Assembly (NCBI GenBank): GCA_002087915.1
Contig: LWDP01000052.1
Coordinates: 1-15,230, forward strand
DNA: 15,230 bases
Direction of reading: 5' to 3'
DNA from: Enterospora canceri
Taxonomy: Eukaryota; Microsporidia; Enterocytozoonidae
Of this stretch, positions 1 to 6,992 are shown one piece after another; within the stretch, counting starts at the first letter, position 1, and the number at the start of each line of letters is the position of its first letter. Under the pieces are notes generated by a model. That model did no database searches. It had not been told where the DNA came from and saw only the letters and a program-made list of their open reading frames with translations. Position numbers and translations under genes: made by a program.

Positions 1-1692
1 ATTACTATTGTCAACATTACTATTATCATTAGCCACCCTATTATCATTAGCCACCCTATTATCATTAGCTACCCTGTCATTATCAGCTACCCTATTATCA
101 TCAGCTACAACATTTGTTACGTGACCAGCCAGTGCCATATCTTTATTTGCATCTGCCTCATCTCTCAATACCGCCATCACATCGAATCTACTCATCAAAC
201 TCACTGGCAAATTGACATTCTGCTCCACACTTCTTCCCTGGTTGTATCTTCCTCGTGCTGGATTCGCAGCAGCCACCACTGAACAGCGTGCATTGAGGGT
301 GGTGTTGATTCCCGCTTTGCTGATTGAAATGCACTGCTGCTCCATCACCTCGTGAATTGCAACTCGATCGGTCTCGTCCATTTTGTCGAACTCATCGACG
401 CAACAGAGGCCACCATCAGCCAGAACGAGGGCGCCTCCTTCGAGAAGCCACTCGCCTGTGACGGTGTCTCTGACTACGGCAGCAGTGAGACCGGCAGCAC
501 TCGATGATCGCCCAGTGGTGTAGACACCGCGACCAGAGAGAGCAGCTGCTCGCCTGAGCAGCTGGCTCTTTGCAATTCCCGGGTCTCCTACGACCAGGAG
601 GTTGATGTCACCGCGAATGCGCATTCCATCGGCCATTGATGCACCAGGAGACGAGACCAGAACGAGAAGAAGAAGCTTCTTCAGGTCGACCAGGCCGTAG
701 ATTTCCGGGGCGAACGAGTCGACCAGTTTCCTGCTGCTCGTGGCCGCTGGCCGAGCCACTGCGACCGAATGGGCCACCTTCATCCCAAGCACCACCGTCT
801 CGTTCAGCAGCCCCGCTCCCATTCGCCACTGCCCAAAGTGCGGCCGAGGCAGCAGAATTCCGGAGACGTCGACTCGTTCGCCAGGGCGAGTGGTCTCGGC
901 TGACTGGTCGAAGACGTCGACTGAGACGGTGCGGGGGACGGCGCCAGGCGGCACCGCAGTCGTCTCCTCCTGCAGCAGCAGCCGCTGCTGGCGCACGAAG
1001 CGGGAGCCACGCGAGACGAGGCAGAGGGCACCGCGAATCCGCATCGATCGGCATCGGATGCTCCTGCACTCGTCCAGCAGGTCGAACGAGTCTGCGTCCT
1101 CGATCTGCTGATACGTCTCAGTCCCACACGCCTCGCAAATGTACGTTGCCACCCTGATCGACGGCTTCGTCTGAGAGGAGCGGACCACGATCCCAGGAAA
1201 CGAGACCACCGTTCCAATTCGACTGCTTCGTAGGCCACGAAGTGGAACGGATTCGACGAAGTCGAAGAGGGCGATGGAGTAGTCGCGGACGAGGAAGCCC
1301 AGGGCAGCTGAGACGGGTGAGTCGGGGTGCTTCTCTTTGAATCGGCTGATTCGGTGCTGAGCAAATGGAGAGGGCGAGGTGACGTCGTAGTCGAATCGGA
1401 TTTCATCGACTACGCCGTAGAGGAGGCGGAGATACGTCGGCGTGTTTCGGGAGACGCGGCCGTGGAGGGACGCGTCGAAGAGGGCGAGGTCGCGCAGGTT
1501 GACGTCAATCTGCTTCTGGTTGGTTGCAACGGCACTGAGGTATTTGAAGTCATCGGAGCCAGGCTCCTTGAAAAAGAGCAGGAACCGTTTTAGGGCATCG
1601 CGGTCATCTTCGTAGGAGACATCGATGTGGACAGCAACGAGGTCCTTTTGTTGTACGGCTGTTTGTTTTAGTTTATGAGGTATCTGCTGCAT
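1..1692 (-). CDS. MCM7: DNA replication licensing factor MCM7 (partial, C-terminus beyond window)
   Basis: Open for 564 codons from the ATG at 1692 to the window edge. MCM7 is one subunit of the hexameric MCM2-7 replicative helicase in the nucleus. Seen: a CX2C...CX4C zinc finger near residues 184-210, Walker A GDPGIAKSQLL near 367, Walker B CCVDEFDKMDE near 432, and the arginine-finger motif SRFD near 499. The stretch NPARGRYNQGRSVEQN matches MCM7 (NPAYGRYNPRRSLEQN-type) better than MCM2. Family members have about 700 residues, so roughly the last 140 (C-terminal winged helix) are missing. After the AAA+ core, at about residue 527, comes an unusual Asn/Asp/Val/Ala repeat encoded by 18-bp units. 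The gene is far more GC-rich than its neighbours. The start is supported by CCCC one base upstream. MCM family is certain; paralogue assignment is strong. Confidence 0.93.
   Translation of the reverse strand, partial: MQQIPHKLKQTAVQQKDLVAVHIDVSYEDDRDALKRFLLFFKEPGSDDFKYLSAVATNQKQIDVNLRDLALFDASLHGRVSRNTPTYLRLLYGVVDEIRFDYDVTSPSPFAQHRISRFKEKHPDSPVSAALGFLVRDYSIALFDFVESVPLRGLRSSRIGTVVSFPGIVVRSSQTKPSIRVATYICEACGTETYQQIEDADSFDLLDECRSIRCRSMRIRGALCLVSRGSRFVRQQRLLLQEETTAVPPGAVPRTVSVDVFDQSAETTRPGERVDVSGILLPRPHFGQWRMGAGLLNETVVLGMKVAHSVAVARPAATSSRKLVDSFAPEIYGLVDLKKLLLLVLVSSPGASMADGMRIRGDINLLVVGDPGIAKSQLLRRAAALSGRGVYTTGRSSSAAGLTAAVVRDTVTGEWLLEGGALVLADGGLCCVDEFDKMDETDRVAIHEVMEQQCISISKAGINTTLNARCSVVAAANPARGRYNQGRSVEQNVNLPVSLMSRFDVMAVLRDEADANKDMALAGHVTNVVADDNRVADNDRVANDNRVANDNRVANDNSNVDNSN
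21..110 (-). repeat. 18-bp in-frame tandem repeat inside MCM7
   Basis: Five consecutive 18-bp units (plus-strand consensus TATTATCATTAGCCACCC), at 21-38, 39-56, 57-74, 75-92 and 93-110. The first two are identical, the third has one change, and the last two are diverged. Each unit encodes a hexapeptide like RVANDN on the minus strand. It lies just after the AAA+ domain of MCM7, where a flexible linker to the winged-helix domain is expected, so it probably lengthens a disordered linker. Confidence 0.85.
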
Positions 1693-1693
1693 T

Positions 1694-1697
1694 GGGG
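1694..1697 (-). promoter_or_regulatory. CCCC start-proximal motif of MCM7
   Basis: Minus strand reads CACCCCAATG, with the tract one base before the ATG. The same kind of C tract precedes most genes in this window and matches the CCC-like start-proximal element reported in microsporidia, where 5' leaders are very short. Confidence 0.55.
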
Positions 1698-1733
1698 TGA
1701 AAAAATGGAGAGGTAGGTTAAGATAGATTGTAT

Positions 1734-1933
1734 TGTAATTTGTTCGTATTGTAATTTGTTCGTATGATAATTTGTTCGTATGGTAATTTGTTCGTATTGT
1801 AATTTGTTCGTATGGTAATTTGTTCGTATGATAATTTGTTTATACGATAATTTGTTTATACGATAATTTGTTCGTATGATAGTTCGCATTGTAATTTGTT
1901 CGTATGATAGTTCGCATTGTAATTTGTTTATAT
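1734..1933. repeat. 16-bp minisatellite upstream of MCM7
   Basis: Thirteen tandem units: eleven of 16 bp (consensus TGTAATTTGTTCGTAT, with variants starting GA or GG and a TTTATAC variant) and two shortened to 12 bp (GATAGTTCGCAT). The array fills the space between the MCM7 start and the 3' end of the next gene. The unit length is not a multiple of three, so the open frame across it (1668-1889, minus) is an artefact of repeat composition. Confidence 0.93.
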
Positions 1934-1950
1934 GGTCTACACTCTACTTA

Positions 1951-2549
1951 CCCTCTACTTACCTTACTATCTCCTAGAACCCTTCTTTATCATCATTCTT
2001 TCTGCTCATTATGATGTTGTAAAACAGTACCACCACTATGTATGCTACAATAAGTGTAAATCCAATAGCACAGTATACCACATTCCTCTTCCTACTATTG
2101 TCTTCTACTATTTCTGTACTATCATCGCATAGTGGTATGTTACGAACCTCTTTATCCTCTACTACACTTGAATAGTTCAGTTTATCCAAATTCAACTTCT
2201 TCCTAAACACTTCATTGAATCCATTTTGAATCTGCAGGTTCTTGGTGTGNCCCTCTACTTACCTTACTATCTCCTAGAACCCTTCTTTATCATCATTCTT
2301 TCTGCTCATTATGATGTTGTAAAACAGTACCACCACTATGTATGCTACAATAAGTGTAAATCCAATAGCACAGTATACCACATTCCTCTTCCTACTATTG
2401 TCTTCTACTATTTCTGTACTATCATCGCATAGTGGTATGTTACGAACCTCTTTATCCTCTACTACACTTGAATAGTTCAGTTTATCCAAATTCAACTTCT
2501 TCCTAAACACTTCATTGAATCCATTTTGAATCTGCAGGTTCTTGGTGTG
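1951..2549. repeat. 299-bp perfect direct duplication around a single N (assembly join)
   Basis: Bases 1951-2249 and 2251-2549 are identical at every position I compared, with an offset of 300. The only ambiguous base in the window, an n at 2250, sits exactly at the join, opposite a t at 2550. This is what a scaffolder leaves when two contigs overlap but are joined by one n instead of being merged. The left copy carries a meaningless duplicate of the C-terminus of the 432-residue membrane protein (1974-2210). Confidence 0.93.
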
Positions 2550-3572
2550 TCTTTCTTGCATCCTCTTCATTTCTGCTCGAAGCGCAGCCACCTCTACAGC
2601 ATAGTTTAACATGAATACGGTTTTGTGATTCACGTTCCACCAGGCCGTGTAGCTTTGAACGTCATCATTGCTACTTCTTAGAAACATAACTATTTCGTAG
2701 GGTGTGAAGAGCTTCAGCAACAACTGTTCGACAACCTTTCTTTCTCTACCTATTTTGGGTCTGATGATATCGATCAGTCTATCCAGAAATCTGTTTGTGT
2801 TTCCATTATCCATGCAAGTATTCAGTTCCCACCTCTCTAACCTGAGTAATTTCAGTATAGTTCTTTTTATGGTATAGTCTTCTACATTAACAGTGATATT
2901 TACAAACTTCTGAAAAACATCAACCTCCATGTCCTTTGTTACTGCAATTAATCCAGCGGCTCGTTCGTGACCGGCGTGTGCAGCCAGAATGTCGTATTCT
3001 TCCAGATTCATTCTCTGTCCAGCTACGTTATTTAACCTACTGATTTTAATACTGTTAAATTTGGTAGAGTTGTTCCTTATTTTGATTGAGTGATTCAGGG
3101 TTGCACTGTGTTTGATTACGTACTGCACTTTTGCGGCTAGAATTACATTATCGATGTTTCTATTTACCGTTTCATATTCCAGCGTACAGAAAAAATAGAG
3201 CAATTTGTAGTCGAATTTGTTGCCAAATAACTGAGTATCATTCTTTTTACCCTCAATAAATTGATACACTCTCATAATGTCATTTTGATCCTGATCAAAA
3301 TACTCTCTTATATCAAATTCAAAGGCTATTCCGTAGTCATTGAGTATGTTTATGGCGTATCTGTTTGCAAATGAACTCACTAATGCATTTGGGAAGTTGT
3401 CTTCAGCAAATTCATCAAACCCAAGTACTCTTCTCTCATCCATCAGTCGTAGGATGGTTCCAGGCGTGGTAGTGCTGATGTATAGGTCGTCTATGCTGTA
3501 ATCAAGACGGATTTCAAGATTATAGGCACAGTAATGAACTAGTAGAAATACAAATCCAATTAACGTTTTCAT
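2274..3572 (-). CDS. Predicted type I membrane protein, unknown family (432 aa)
   Basis: I do not recognise this protein. Residues 1-17 (MKTLIGFVFLLVHYCAY) look like a signal peptide. The middle is polar, with several N-glycosylation sequons (for example NDT, NHS, NST and NIT). A hydrophobic segment at about 398-422 is followed by a short charged tail (SRKNDDKEGF). The expected topology is a large lumenal or outer domain with a small cytosolic tail, as for a secretory-pathway or surface protein. The start is favoured by CCCC at 3577-3580, four bases before ATG, and by the signal peptide. The last 276 bases of the gene lie inside the duplicated assembly segment, but the right-hand copy is continuous with the gene and the reading frame is intact. 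Probably a microsporidia-restricted protein. Confidence 0.82.
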   Translation of the reverse strand: MKTLIGFVFLLVHYCAYNLEIRLDYSIDDLYISTTTPGTILRLMDERRVLGFDEFAEDNFPNALVSSFANRYAINILNDYGIAFEFDIREYFDQDQNDIMRVYQFIEGKKNDTQLFGNKFDYKLLYFFCTLEYETVNRNIDNVILAAKVQYVIKHSATLNHSIKIRNNSTKFNSIKISRLNNVAGQRMNLEEYDILAAHAGHERAAGLIAVTKDMEVDVFQKFVNITVNVEDYTIKRTILKLLRLERWELNTCMDNGNTNRFLDRLIDIIRPKIGRERKVVEQLLLKLFTPYEIVMFLRSSNDDVQSYTAWWNVNHKTVFMLNYAVEVAALRAEMKRMQERHTKNLQIQNGFNEVFRKKLNLDKLNYSSVVEDKEVRNIPLCDDSTEIVEDNSRKRNVVYCAIGFTLIVAYIVVVLFYNIIMSRKNDDKEGF

Positions 3573-3661
3573 ATTAGGGGCTCCTTAATAAATTATTGAG
3601 TATTACTGTCATATCACTAAAATCGGTTATTTCATCCATTTATATAAAATGCGATCGGACA

Positions 3662-4234
3662 TCATCCACCAGCTGCTGGGCCACTTCCCTTGATGAATTC
3701 ATCGTAATTGGCTCCAGGCGTAAACTTTTTATCCAAATTGCTCTCATCCACGTACAGGATGTCCCATAGAAATTTAGCGGTGATTCCTTCCAAACTCACC
3801 TCATTCACGAGCAGACAGAGACGCTCTCCATTTTCATTCACGAGCAGATCGTCTGCGCTCTTCCCAAACTCCTTCATCCTGAACTGCGTCAGCATCCCAC
3901 TCGATTGGGAGTCGAACTCGTTTGCACTCAGAGACAGCTCCTCCTCTAAGTCGTACCAAAACTGCTTGAATCCCTGATCAACCATTTGAACGGGATAAAG
4001 CTTGTACTCGAAATCATCGATCAGATACACATTTGTGTTACCAAGGAATGTGCACTCGTACGATCTACCAGTCATCAGATTGGAAGATTTGACGAGCTTT
4101 TTGCTCGATCCGTGTTTCCCAGGCTTCGATACTGAAAATGTAAGCACCTTGAAGAAGTTGATTCGCTTATCCTTCACCTCTGCAAATTTGTTACCCAATT
4201 TCAGTTCTTTACCGTCGGTCACAGTTGTGCGCAT
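3662..4234 (-). CDS. eIF5A-like translation factor with hypusination motif
   Basis: eIF5A rescues stalled ribosomes and carries hypusine on one conserved lysine. Residues 35-45 read VSKPGKHGSSK, matching the hypusination loop (SKTGKHGHAK in eukaryotes, SKPGKHGSAK in archaea), with the modified lysine at 40. The flanking sequence fits the N-terminal SH3-like domain, and NTNVYLIDDFEYKLYPVQ lines up loosely with the [20 protein letters not shown] region. After about residue 95 I cannot follow the usual OB-fold, and at 190 residues the protein is about 30 longer than typical eIF5A. It is either a very divergent eIF5A or a paralogue. CCCC at 4238-4241 supports the start. The C-terminal tail is GSGPAAGG. 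Confidence 0.75.
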   Translation of the reverse strand: MRTTVTDGKELKLGNKFAEVKDKRINFFKVLTFSVSKPGKHGSSKKLVKSSNLMTGRSYECTFLGNTNVYLIDDFEYKLYPVQMVDQGFKQFWYDLEEELSLSANEFDSQSSGMLTQFRMKEFGKSADDLLVNENGERLCLLVNEVSLEGITAKFLWDILYVDESNLDKKFTPGANYDEFIKGSGPAAGG

Positions 4235-4311
4235 TGTGGGGTAAAAATTAGCAAAATTTTAGGTACAGTTTGCCTACGATAGTTAATTATGAAAATATGA
4301 ATGTTGCCTGA

Positions 4312-4572
4312 TTAAAGGGCGCTGTTTCTGGAAACCAGGTCACTGTATCCCCCTATGAATTCTCCTTCTAAAAATATTTTCGGATACGTCTTGTAGGAGT
4401 ATACGTCTGTGATAGCACTGTCAAGCTCAGGATACTCGAGGTAGTCGTAGACCTTCGCAGACGGAAGTGCAGCTATTGCCTTGGTGCAAAACGGGCATCT
4501 TGGCATCGCTAGAATGAATGTTGGTGTCATCTGCAGCACATTGTGGATGATATCCTTCTCTGACATTTTCAT
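4312..4572 (-). CDS. Glutaredoxin-like dithiol oxidoreductase (86 aa)
   Basis: A small thioredoxin-fold protein that reduces disulfides or glutathionylated proteins with glutathione. The active site is C26-P-F-C29 within AMPRCPFCTKA, a dithiol glutaredoxin motif close to CPYC. The cis-proline is P64 in KTYPKIFLEG, and the glutathione-binding GG pair is in FIGGYSDL (74-79). The length is short but complete for the fold. CCCCC ends one base before the first ATG, which favours Met1 over Met3. It lies between the eIF5A-like gene and Rpn3 on the same strand. No signal peptide, so probably cytosolic. Confidence 0.88.
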   Translation of the reverse strand: MKMSEKDIIHNVLQMTPTFILAMPRCPFCTKAIAALPSAKVYDYLEYPELDSAITDVYSYKTYPKIFLEGEFIGGYSDLVSRNSAL

Positions 4573-4573
4573 A

Positions 4574-4578
4574 GGGGG
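4574..4578 (-). promoter_or_regulatory. CCCCC start-proximal motif of glutaredoxin gene
   Basis: Minus strand reads AACCCCCTATG. The same CCCCCTATG context recurs at 14913-14921 on the plus strand for the last gene of the window. Confidence 0.55.
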
Positions 4579-4680
4579 TTTATCTGTTTTGTTTTTAGGC
4601 TGGTTCTGTTACACTGGTTTTACACTCTCAAATATTGATTAAGTAGTTATTACCAAAATTAGCCAGTTATTAATTCATTA

Positions 4681-4802
4681 TGTTGGGTGTAGCATTTACT
4701 GATTATTCATTATCCATAATTGGGGTTCAAGGTAAACCATTTTTTATATAGTCCCTTTGATAGGTTTGACACTTTTCCTGATATCAATTCAGCTATCCGA
4801 CA
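4681..4802 (+). repeat. Dispersed non-coding element, copy 1 (about 122 bp)
   Basis: Starts TGTTGGGTGTAGCATTTACTG and ends CAATTCAGCTATCCGACA. The ends form an imperfect inverted repeat (TGTTGGGTGTAGC against TGTCGGATAGC). Blocks shared with copy 2 (8450-8564, opposite strand) include GTTGGGTGTAGCATTTACTG, GTTCAAGGTAA, AGGTTTGACACTTTTCCTG and ATCAATTCAG. Blocks shared with copy 3 (from 9506, opposite strand) include TTCAAG, CCCTTTGATA and CTGATATCA. It fills the Rpn3/glutaredoxin spacer and ends just before the Rpn3 stop codon. I see no open frame kept between copies. Confidence 0.78.
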
Positions 4803-4804
4803 CA

Positions 4805-5983
4805 TCAGATATCGAATTTCTGGATCATTTCGTTCTCTTCCTCCATCAGGCGCTCGTAGTTCAAAACAGGCATTTCTGGATAGACCATCTGCTTTTTGAT
4901 GAACTCTCTGGTGTCGATGATGCGCTTGAGGGCATCATTGATTCTTCTACCCCCATTCTGACTCAGGCTACTTTCATTTTTGATCAAAATGCCATCTTCA
5001 ACCTTTGAGTTGATTTCTGCCTCTGTGATCAGCCGATGCACCAGGCAGCTCACATCCTTCCCAAATATCCCATTCACGTCTTCCAGTCGAATTCGACTGT
5101 ACGCATTTGCCACTTTTCTGATTCCCTCTTTCAACGCATTTGCTACAAGTCTCCTTGCTACAAAATACAACTTCATTTTTGATACAAATTCATCAAAGTT
5201 GCTATGAAGAATCTCATCCAGTTTCTGGATCTCTCCTCTTTTTACTGTTCCGATCAGATTGTAATACGGTAGCAACTCATCATCGTAGTCGTATTTGATG
5301 TCCAACTCCCCCTGTAGCAATTTACATAGAATGCTACATTTGGTGATGTTCAATTCCAGCGACTTCTTCCTGTTCAGAATGTCAGCTTCATCTAAGTTCT
5401 GTAGACTCTGCCTATAATTACCTAGAACCAGATGGGCGTAACCAGTGTAAAAATAGAACAGGGCTGCCTCTTCCTTCTCGGCCACTGCCTCTATTTCCCT
5501 AGTCATTGTGAAGTTGGATACGACTTCACTGAGTAGCTCACTATTGAAGTTGATGAAGTAGTCAAGAAGACAGTTCTGTAGAACCAAAATGCTACACAAA
5601 TTGCCAAATTCTCTGTTTGTTGCTAGCAGTGTATACAACTCCCCTAGTTTCAGCTTTCCAGTCTCCTTGCTTGCCCAATAGTAGTATCGAATGCATTTGC
5701 TGTTGAAATAGTCGTATTCTCTCTCTGAGCCTGACAAGTTGATTTTGCTTAGGAATTCGTAGATTTTGTCAAATTCCTTAGCACTACAGAGCAAGCTTAA
5801 ATAGAGTGGAGTTAATTCATGAGCCCTATGAACGTGGATTTTCAGCTGTTCGAAGACTTCTTCTGTAGTAGGCGCAGTTCTCATAAAGGTAGTGAAGCCT
5901 ATTTTGTACAACTTAATGAAGTCTACTTCCTCATTCTTTTCCAGTTTGTTTATTAGCGTGTTGTAGTCTGTGATAGTTTGCAT
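4805..5983 (-). CDS. RPN3: 26S proteasome regulatory subunit Rpn3 (PSMD3)
   Basis: Rpn3 is a PCI-domain subunit of the 19S lid that scaffolds the proteasome. Seen: helical repeats in the N-terminal half, then ALFYFYTGYAHLVLGNY, LLPYYNLIGTVKRGEIQKLD and LVANALKEGIRKVANAYSRI (matching RLRHNVI-TGIR-ISLSYSRIS of Rpn3), followed by the winged-helix segment with ITEAEINSKVEDG. It ends in a charged tail after a ...YPEMP... stretch, like FPPN of Rpn3. At 392 residues it is shorter than the usual 480-530, mainly at the N-terminus, as expected for a reduced microsporidian protein. An ATG exists at 6001, but the minus strand reads CACCCTTATGC before the ATG at 5983, so I take the latter (MQTITDYN) as the start. 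The 3' end touches repeat copy 1. Confidence 0.88.
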   Translation of the reverse strand: MQTITDYNTLINKLEKNEEVDFIKLYKIGFTTFMRTAPTTEEVFEQLKIHVHRAHELTPLYLSLLCSAKEFDKIYEFLSKINLSGSEREYDYFNSKCIRYYYWASKETGKLKLGELYTLLATNREFGNLCSILVLQNCLLDYFINFNSELLSEVVSNFTMTREIEAVAEKEEAALFYFYTGYAHLVLGNYRQSLQNLDEADILNRKKSLELNITKCSILCKLLQGELDIKYDYDDELLPYYNLIGTVKRGEIQKLDEILHSNFDEFVSKMKLYFVARRLVANALKEGIRKVANAYSRIRLEDVNGIFGKDVSCLVHRLITEAEINSKVEDGILIKNESSLSQNGGRRINDALKRIIDTREFIKKQMVYPEMPVLNYERLMEEENEMIQKFDI

Positions 5984-6032
5984 AAGGGTGGAAATAAACA
6001 AATAAAATATTCAGGCATATTGATAAGAGTGT

Positions 6033-6536
6033 TTAACGAGCGAGGATGGTGTTGATTTGATGTAGGATATCCTTTATGATGGCTGTTTCATCATGTTGCT
6101 GATTAATACACTGCATCATGTTCAATGATGAGTGCATTGGATCAAATCCATTGATACTGCAATATTGTAGAAAGTTGAATGAGTAAACCTGGTAGAATAT
6201 TGTTGTGTAGGAGATCAGTCTCAATTGGAATACTATTTCATCAGTAAACTTCTTAAGGATCTCTTTCAAGACTGTTATCTGTTCGGAAGTGAGGCTGTAT
6301 GTTTCCATTACGTATATAATATACCTTGCTTTTGGTGTCAGGTTTCTTTCTCTGTTATGGAGAAGTGTGCATAATGAAATGAATTCATCCTTGGATTTGT
6401 TCAATGCGTACCAGGTTGGTTTACAGTGATTCAAATTGTAGGATACGCATTGATGAAATACTCCGATGTATTCAGGTAGTGCTGCGGCAAAGCACTTCAT
6501 GATAAAGTATCCAACTAATGAAAATTCAGTTATCAT
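6033..6536 (-). CDS. Predicted secreted helical protein P1 (167 aa), unknown
   Basis: Not recognised. The N-terminus MITEFSLVGYFIMKCFAAALPEY has a hydrophobic stretch that could be a signal peptide, or cleavage could follow a start at MKCFAAALP. The rest is polar and helix-rich, with scattered Cys (HQCVSYNLNHC, LC, YC, QC). It is the most downstream gene of a five-gene same-strand array and lies 17 bases after P2. The start at 6536 is supported by ATTTTATACCTGAATATG, which also precedes P2 with the same spacing to ATG. A host-directed or spore-surface role is possible but is only inference. Confidence 0.7.
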   Translation of the reverse strand: MITEFSLVGYFIMKCFAAALPEYIGVFHQCVSYNLNHCKPTWYALNKSKDEFISLCTLLHNRERNLTPKARYIIYVMETYSLTSEQITVLKEILKKFTDEIVFQLRLISYTTIFYQVYSFNFLQYCSINGFDPMHSSLNMMQCINQQHDETAIIKDILHQINTILAR

Positions 6537-6554
6537 ATTCAGGTATAAAATATT
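6537..6554 (-). promoter_or_regulatory. TTTTATACC start leader of P1
   Basis: The minus strand AATATTTTATACCTGAAT lies directly before the P1 ATG. Including the ATG, 21 bases (6534-6554) are identical to 6962-6982 before P2. It also overlaps the P2 stop codon. P3 has the shorter relative TTTTTATACCTTATG. This replaces the plain CCC tract seen elsewhere. Confidence 0.6.
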
Positions 6555-6964
6555 TATTCAATTTCAACCATCTCGCAAACTGTACCTATTTTATTCGCCA
6601 ATTCGTTGATTTTATTCTCGTATTCTGCATATTTGTTTTTCAATTTCTCCCTTTTCTGATCATCTTTTATTTCCTCAATATAATGTTTGAAGCGTCTCAA
6701 TAGCTCCAGATTTATTGCAAATTGATCAATGTGAAATCTGTTTACTTCCACATCCTCATTTGACAACAAACTATCGATTTTATTCATTCTCGTGTTTATT
6801 ATGTAGTAAAAATACCAGTCTTTGTTTCCTGTCTGATTTTCTGGATTGCTTCTGTGTCTCTTGTAGTAGTCTATTTTGATTTTAAGATGGTTGTTTAAGT
6901 CGGTTATGTGTTCATCTTCATTATTTGCAGCTGTAATAAGAAATTCTAATAAAAACATTAACAT
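6554..6964 (-). CDS. Predicted secreted helical protein P2 (136 aa), unknown
   Basis: Not recognised. From the chosen start (MLMFLLEFLITAANNEDEH) there is a clean short signal peptide with likely cleavage after Ala13. The mature part is highly charged and probably coiled-coil near its end (KLKNKYAEYENKINELANK), with one Cys near the C-terminus. An upstream in-frame ATG at 6985 is less likely because the conserved ATTTTATACCTGAATATG leader ends at 6964 and would then be coding. It lies 28 bases after P3 and 17 bases before P1, a tight tandem. Confidence 0.7.
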   Translation of the reverse strand: MLMFLLEFLITAANNEDEHITDLNNHLKIKIDYYKRHRSNPENQTGNKDWYFYYIINTRMNKIDSLLSNEDVEVNRFHIDQFAINLELLRRFKHYIEEIKDDQKREKLKNKYAEYENKINELANKIGTVCEMVEIE

Positions 6965-6982
6965 ATTCAGGTATAAAATATT
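6965..6982 (-). promoter_or_regulatory. TTTTATACC start leader of P2
   Basis: Identical in sequence and in spacing to the P1 leader. The identity stops at both ends of the 21-base block, although the genes themselves are not obviously alike, which points to a selected signal. It decides the start of P2. Confidence 0.6.
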
Positions 6983-6992
6983 CAATGCTCTT

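Noticed and set aside
608..1406. Several long open frames on both strands inside the GC-rich left part (for example 636-1157, 804-1406)
   Set aside because: They overlap MCM7, whose frame carries Walker A, Walker B, the zinc finger and SRFD. High GC lowers stop-codon frequency and creates shadows; their products are Arg/Ser/Ala-rich with no domain.
1668..1889. 73-codon minus-strand frame rich in Asn/Tyr/Thr repeats
   Set aside because: It is a translation of the 16-bp minisatellite and overlaps the MCM7 start.
1734..1933. Possible CRISPR array
   Set aside because: Units are directly adjacent with no unique spacers and the context is eukaryotic; it is a minisatellite.
1974..2210. Second, truncated copy of the 432-aa membrane protein gene
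   Set aside because: It lies wholly in the left copy of the assembly duplication that ends at the N.
4725..4745. GGGGTTCAAGG resembling a tRNA T-arm
   Set aside because: The flanks do not form a 5-bp T stem and no acceptor or anticodon arm fits; the block belongs to the dispersed element.
5984..6001. Longer Rpn3 start (MFISTLM...)
   Set aside because: The CACCCTT tract directly before the ATG at 5983 would then be coding; the C-tract rule favours the shorter form.
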